A stretch of 37,169 nt of DNA from Prochlorococcus sp. AG-409-B13. GTDB lineage: Bacteria; Cyanobacteriota; Cyanobacteriia; PCC-6307; Cyanobiaceae. A program made the translations under genes and the position numbers. The stretch lies in NCBI GenBank assembly GCA_003216035.1, contig QCJM01000013.1:1-37169 (forward strand), written 5' to 3'. The notes below the pieces were generated by a model, which ran no database searches, was not told the origin of the DNA, and saw only the letters and a program-made list of their open reading frames with translations. How positions within the stretch are numbered: position 1 is the stretch's first letter; each line of letters begins with the position of its first letter. Positions 35,101 to 37,169 of the stretch are shown here, piece after piece.

Positions 35101-35134
35101 GTTTTCAGCAAACAAAACTACCGTGGGGGCAAGC

Positions 35135-35153
35135 TAGTGCACTTCCAGGACAT
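35135..35153 (+). other. Attachment core at the functional glyQ start
   Basis: TAGTGCACTTCCAGGACAT includes the GTG start codon and the codons for HFQDI. This is the reference copy of the repeated core. Everything upstream of it is element sequence, so the present leader and ribosome-binding site (GTGGGGG at 35123-35129) come from element E3. Confidence 0.9.
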
Positions 35154-36012
35154 TATTTCTGCCCTTAATAAATTTTGGGGTGAACAGGGATGCCTCCTTT
35201 TGCAGCCTTATGACACTGAAAAAGGTGCGGGCACAATGAGTCCTCATACGGTTTTGAGGGCCATTGGCCCCGAACCTTGGGCAGTGTCTTATCCAGAGCC
35301 ATGTAGAAGGCCGACTGATGGACGATATGGAGACAACCCTAATCGAGCTCAACATTATTTTCAGTATCAAGTATTAATCAAACCTTCTCCAGATTCCATT
35401 CAGGAGACTTATCTTTCTTCACTTGAGTCGCTAGGCATTTGTCCGGCTGAACACGATATTCGCTTTGTTGAGGATAACTGGGAATCTCCCACTCTTGGAG
35501 CCTGGGGGGTTGGATGGGAGGTTTGGCTGGATGGGATGGAGGTGACTCAGTTCACATATTTCCAGCAGTGTGGAGGTTTGGATTGTCGACCAGTATCGAT
35601 TGAAATTACCTATGGCCTCGAGAGATTGGCTATGTATCTGCAAAATGTAGAAAACATTTGGGATTTGAGTTGGAATGGGTTAAGAACTTATGGTGATATT
35701 TGGCTTCCTTCTGAAAAAGAACACTGTAAATTTAATTTTGAATCTTCTAATTCAGAACGGCTTCAAAAACTATTTGATTTATATGAGGCAGAGGCTAAGG
35801 ACTTGATATCCCAAAAACTCCCTGTACCAGCTCTTGATTTCGTCTTGAAATGCAGTCATACTTTTAATCTTCTAGAGGCTAGAGGCGTTATTTCTGTAAC
35901 CGAAAGAACTTCAACTATCGCGAGGATTCGATCATTGGCGAAACAAGTTGCAGAGTTATGGCTTTCAGAAAGGGAGTCATTAGGCTTTCCATTACTTAAA
36001 GAGAATCAATAA
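35137..36012 (+). CDS. glyQ: Glycyl-tRNA synthetase alpha subunit
   Basis: Catalytic alpha subunit of the heterotetrameric bacterial GlyRS, 291 residues. The conserved N-terminus [18 protein letters not shown] is followed by [74 protein letters not shown] and [13 protein letters not shown], all expected for GlyQ. The start is GTG at 35137, fixed by the conserved N-terminus. The first six codons are the repeated attachment core, so its promoter and leader have been replaced by incoming elements. glyS is not in the window. It is an essential gene, which would keep the target from being lost. Confidence 0.97.
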   Translation: MHFQDIISALNKFWGEQGCLLLQPYDTEKGAGTMSPHTVLRAIGPEPWAVSYPEPCRRPTDGRYGDNPNRAQHYFQYQVLIKPSPDSIQETYLSSLESLGICPAEHDIRFVEDNWESPTLGAWGVGWEVWLDGMEVTQFTYFQQCGGLDCRPVSIEITYGLERLAMYLQNVENIWDLSWNGLRTYGDIWLPSEKEHCKFNFESSNSERLQKLFDLYEAEAKDLISQKLPVPALDFVLKCSHTFNLLEARGVISVTERTSTIARIRSLAKQVAELWLSERESLGFPLLKENQ

Positions 36013-36092
36013 AAAGTAGAGGAAAGTTTTTGTTGACTTATAAAAATAATACCAATACATATGAATTGCATGAAAGTAATTGCTTGTCGATA

Positions 36093-36794
36093 TTAAGGAA
36101 CGCTAGCATTCCACTTTTTTAGATTAAATGTTCCCCTACGGCCATCTGTAGTCTTAAATATAACTTTGTTTATGTCGTAAGATTGAAGTTTTCCATCGGG
36201 TTTTTCCTTAGGGTTTAATTCTTCCTTATTGGTGGAATTAATTTTCCTTGCTGCATGAGGGAAATTAATTCCTGGTTCTTTTTTTGACAAGAAATTGCAT
36301 ATTTCTTCCCAACCATCACCTTTCTCCCAGCAAACTTCTAAAAAGTCTTTTTCCCGATGCTTGAAATAGTCTCTTATAGTTTGATTGTGTTTATTGTAAT
36401 AATCTATAAAGTGCTTTCTATTTTGATCTGTAATTTTGGTATACCCATATACTAAAAGATTGATCCAGAGATGGAGATCAGGGGTAAGGGCTTCGTCAGT
36501 ATGTTGGAGGCTATTTAACCATTTCTCTGGTGTAATTCTTGTGGTAAGAATAAATTTTGAGTTTGGGTATAGCTGGTCTAATTCTTTATAAAAATAAGGG
36601 TATGGGTGATGCTCGAAACTCTCGTAGTTGTCTACTATTTTTTTCATGAGACTCATGTCCCCACATTTAGCTCGTAAGAATGCATGATAATTTGACCCGT
36701 AATGATTATATTTAAGTATTCTTAGGGCATGGCCTAAAGAACTTTGCCCTGTTCTGCTCAGCCCTAATCCAAAAACTTTTTCTTTGCTTGGCAT
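36093..36794 (-). CDS. Sulfotransferase-like protein, paralogue of 21592-22329
   Basis: A 233-residue P-loop sulfotransferase-fold protein: GLGLSRTGQSSLGHALRIL (about 8-26), FILTTRITPEKWLNSL and KHREKDFLEVCWEKGDGWEEICNFL. It is similar along its full length to the gene at 21592, including the CGD(M/L)S, (E/D)HHP(Y/F)PYFYK and YYNKHNQ(T/D)IR blocks and the C-terminal GKLQSYDINKVIFKTTDGRRGTFNLKKW segment. The two paralogues bracket the accessory island in the same orientation. It converges with glyQ, with an 80-base gap. Confidence 0.8.
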   Translation of the reverse strand: MPSKEKVFGLGLSRTGQSSLGHALRILKYNHYGSNYHAFLRAKCGDMSLMKKIVDNYESFEHHPYPYFYKELDQLYPNSKFILTTRITPEKWLNSLQHTDEALTPDLHLWINLLVYGYTKITDQNRKHFIDYYNKHNQTIRDYFKHREKDFLEVCWEKGDGWEEICNFLSKKEPGINFPHAARKINSTNKEELNPKEKPDGKLQSYDINKVIFKTTDGRRGTFNLKKWNASVP

Positions 36795-36964
36795 CTTGTT
36801 TAGGAGACAGCCTTATTTTATTATTCTACTATAGTTACTGCAAGTCTTTTGGGGACTGGTTTCTTGTGATCGCTATCTTATGCGTAGGTAGATTTATTTT
36901 GCTTATTTATAATATTCAAAAGTTTGGCGTCTTAATTAATTAATTAGATCTATGATAAATTAAA

Positions 36965-37078
36965 GGTATTATTTATTTAGGTCTGCAAGGAGTTTGTTTT
37001 TTGCTATTAGTAAGGGAGAGATGCGCGCACTCTTCTCCCGGTGAGAGTGCTCCTTCGTAAGAAGGTAATGTTTTTCTC
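36965..37078 (+). ncRNA. Candidate small RNA with intrinsic terminator
   Basis: GCACTCT (37027-37033) pairs with AGAGTGC (37044-37050), and directly after it CCTTC-gtaa-GAAGG (37052-37065) precedes TTTTT (37071-37075). No ORF overlaps. Two adjacent stems, the second terminator-like, suggest a short transcript; the 5' end is a guess. Confidence 0.4.
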
Positions 37079-37102
37079 CTGACTCATTGTCCGATTGATT
37101 GC

Positions 37103-37108
37103 TATAAT
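37103..37108 (+). promoter_or_regulatory. Possible promoter -10 reading out of the window
   Basis: TATAAT at 37103-37108 with a TTG-type element (ATTGTCC, 37086-37092) upstream at short spacing. It would transcribe through a G9 run at 37147-37155 towards a gene beyond the edge. Confidence 0.3.
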
Positions 37109-37169
37109 AATATTAAGCACAATTGCAGGTATCATTTAATACGTTAGGGGGGGGGTTACTAGATAATTT

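Larger units (their letters stand above)
33432..35137. mobile_element. Element E3 carrying a sulfotransferase, next to glyQ
   Basis: A unit of about 1.7 kb between the exact core at 33429 and the functional glyQ start. The left arms are two GATCCCAACCC repeats (ending near 33494 and 33548), the second running into TGTGCCCAAGATAGC as in E1. The right arms are one inverted GTTGGAAC and four GTTCCAAC (34991-35100) with the same spacing as E1. A degraded small ORF and CCAGATATCGCTG precede them. It is the youngest layer, as its two cores are identical. No recombinase gene is present. Confidence 0.72.

Noticed and set aside
26137-35136. Search for an integrase, transposase or tRNA gene in the element stack
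   Set aside because: None is visible. All sizeable ORFs are cargo-type enzymes, which is why the elements are described as non-autonomous.

Overview
The window reads as a low-light-type Prochlorococcus chromosome. It is AT-rich and gene-dense, with single-copy cyanobacterial housekeeping genes: chlorophyll synthase chlG, a PetP/DUF2862 protein, phylloquinone methyltransferase menG, mqo, an NFU scaffold and a DUF4278 protein. The genus is an inference from gene content and composition; no rRNA or tRNA gene is present to anchor it.

Region 1 (about 1-20.2 kb) is ordinary core genome. In order it carries rpsD, yidD, a glutaredoxin-like gene, murE, a class-V PLP enzyme, a DUF4278 gene, nfu, mqo, lepA, a dipeptide-type ABC permease, trmH, rsmB, a class A penicillin-binding protein overlapping chlG, a petP-like gene, hisF and menG, then a run of small genes including a SemiSWEET-type carrier. 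Between trmH and rsmB lies a decayed alkyltransferase-like (ATL/MGMT-fold) gene. It has one frameshift and three TAG codons, two or three of them at expected glutamines.

Region 2 (about 20.2-36.8 kb) is an accessory island of surface-glycan-type genes: a short pyruvate kinase homologue, four sulfotransferase-like genes, a double 2-oxoglutarate oxygenase, two methyltransferases (one split at a G8 tract), a NodU/CmcH-type carbamoyltransferase and a GSCFA protein.

The most interesting signal is how the right half of this island is built. The first 17-19 bases of glyQ, from its start codon (TAGTGCACTTCCAGGACAT, 35135-35153), recur upstream at 33429-33447, 31480-31496 and, decayed, at 27522-27540. 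A further very decayed trace is at about 26235. Each copy is preceded at a nearly fixed distance (37-39 and 47-50 bases) by a pair of direct repeats of the type TCCYAAC/TTCCAAC, and is followed by a second set. Between successive copies lie 1.3-4 kb units, each with one or two cargo genes, three of them ending in the same small ORF. The repeat sequence differs between units but largely agrees between the two ends of one unit. This is the layout expected of attachment cores with recombinase arm sites. I interpret 26.2-35.15 kb as serial, recombinase-less integrative elements stacked at the 5' end of glyQ, each insertion regenerating the glyQ start codon and replacing its leader, with the oldest and most decayed junctions farthest from glyQ. 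No recombinase is in the window, so movement in trans is assumed.

Beyond glyQ are a second copy of the island's sulfotransferase type and a candidate small RNA near the right edge.
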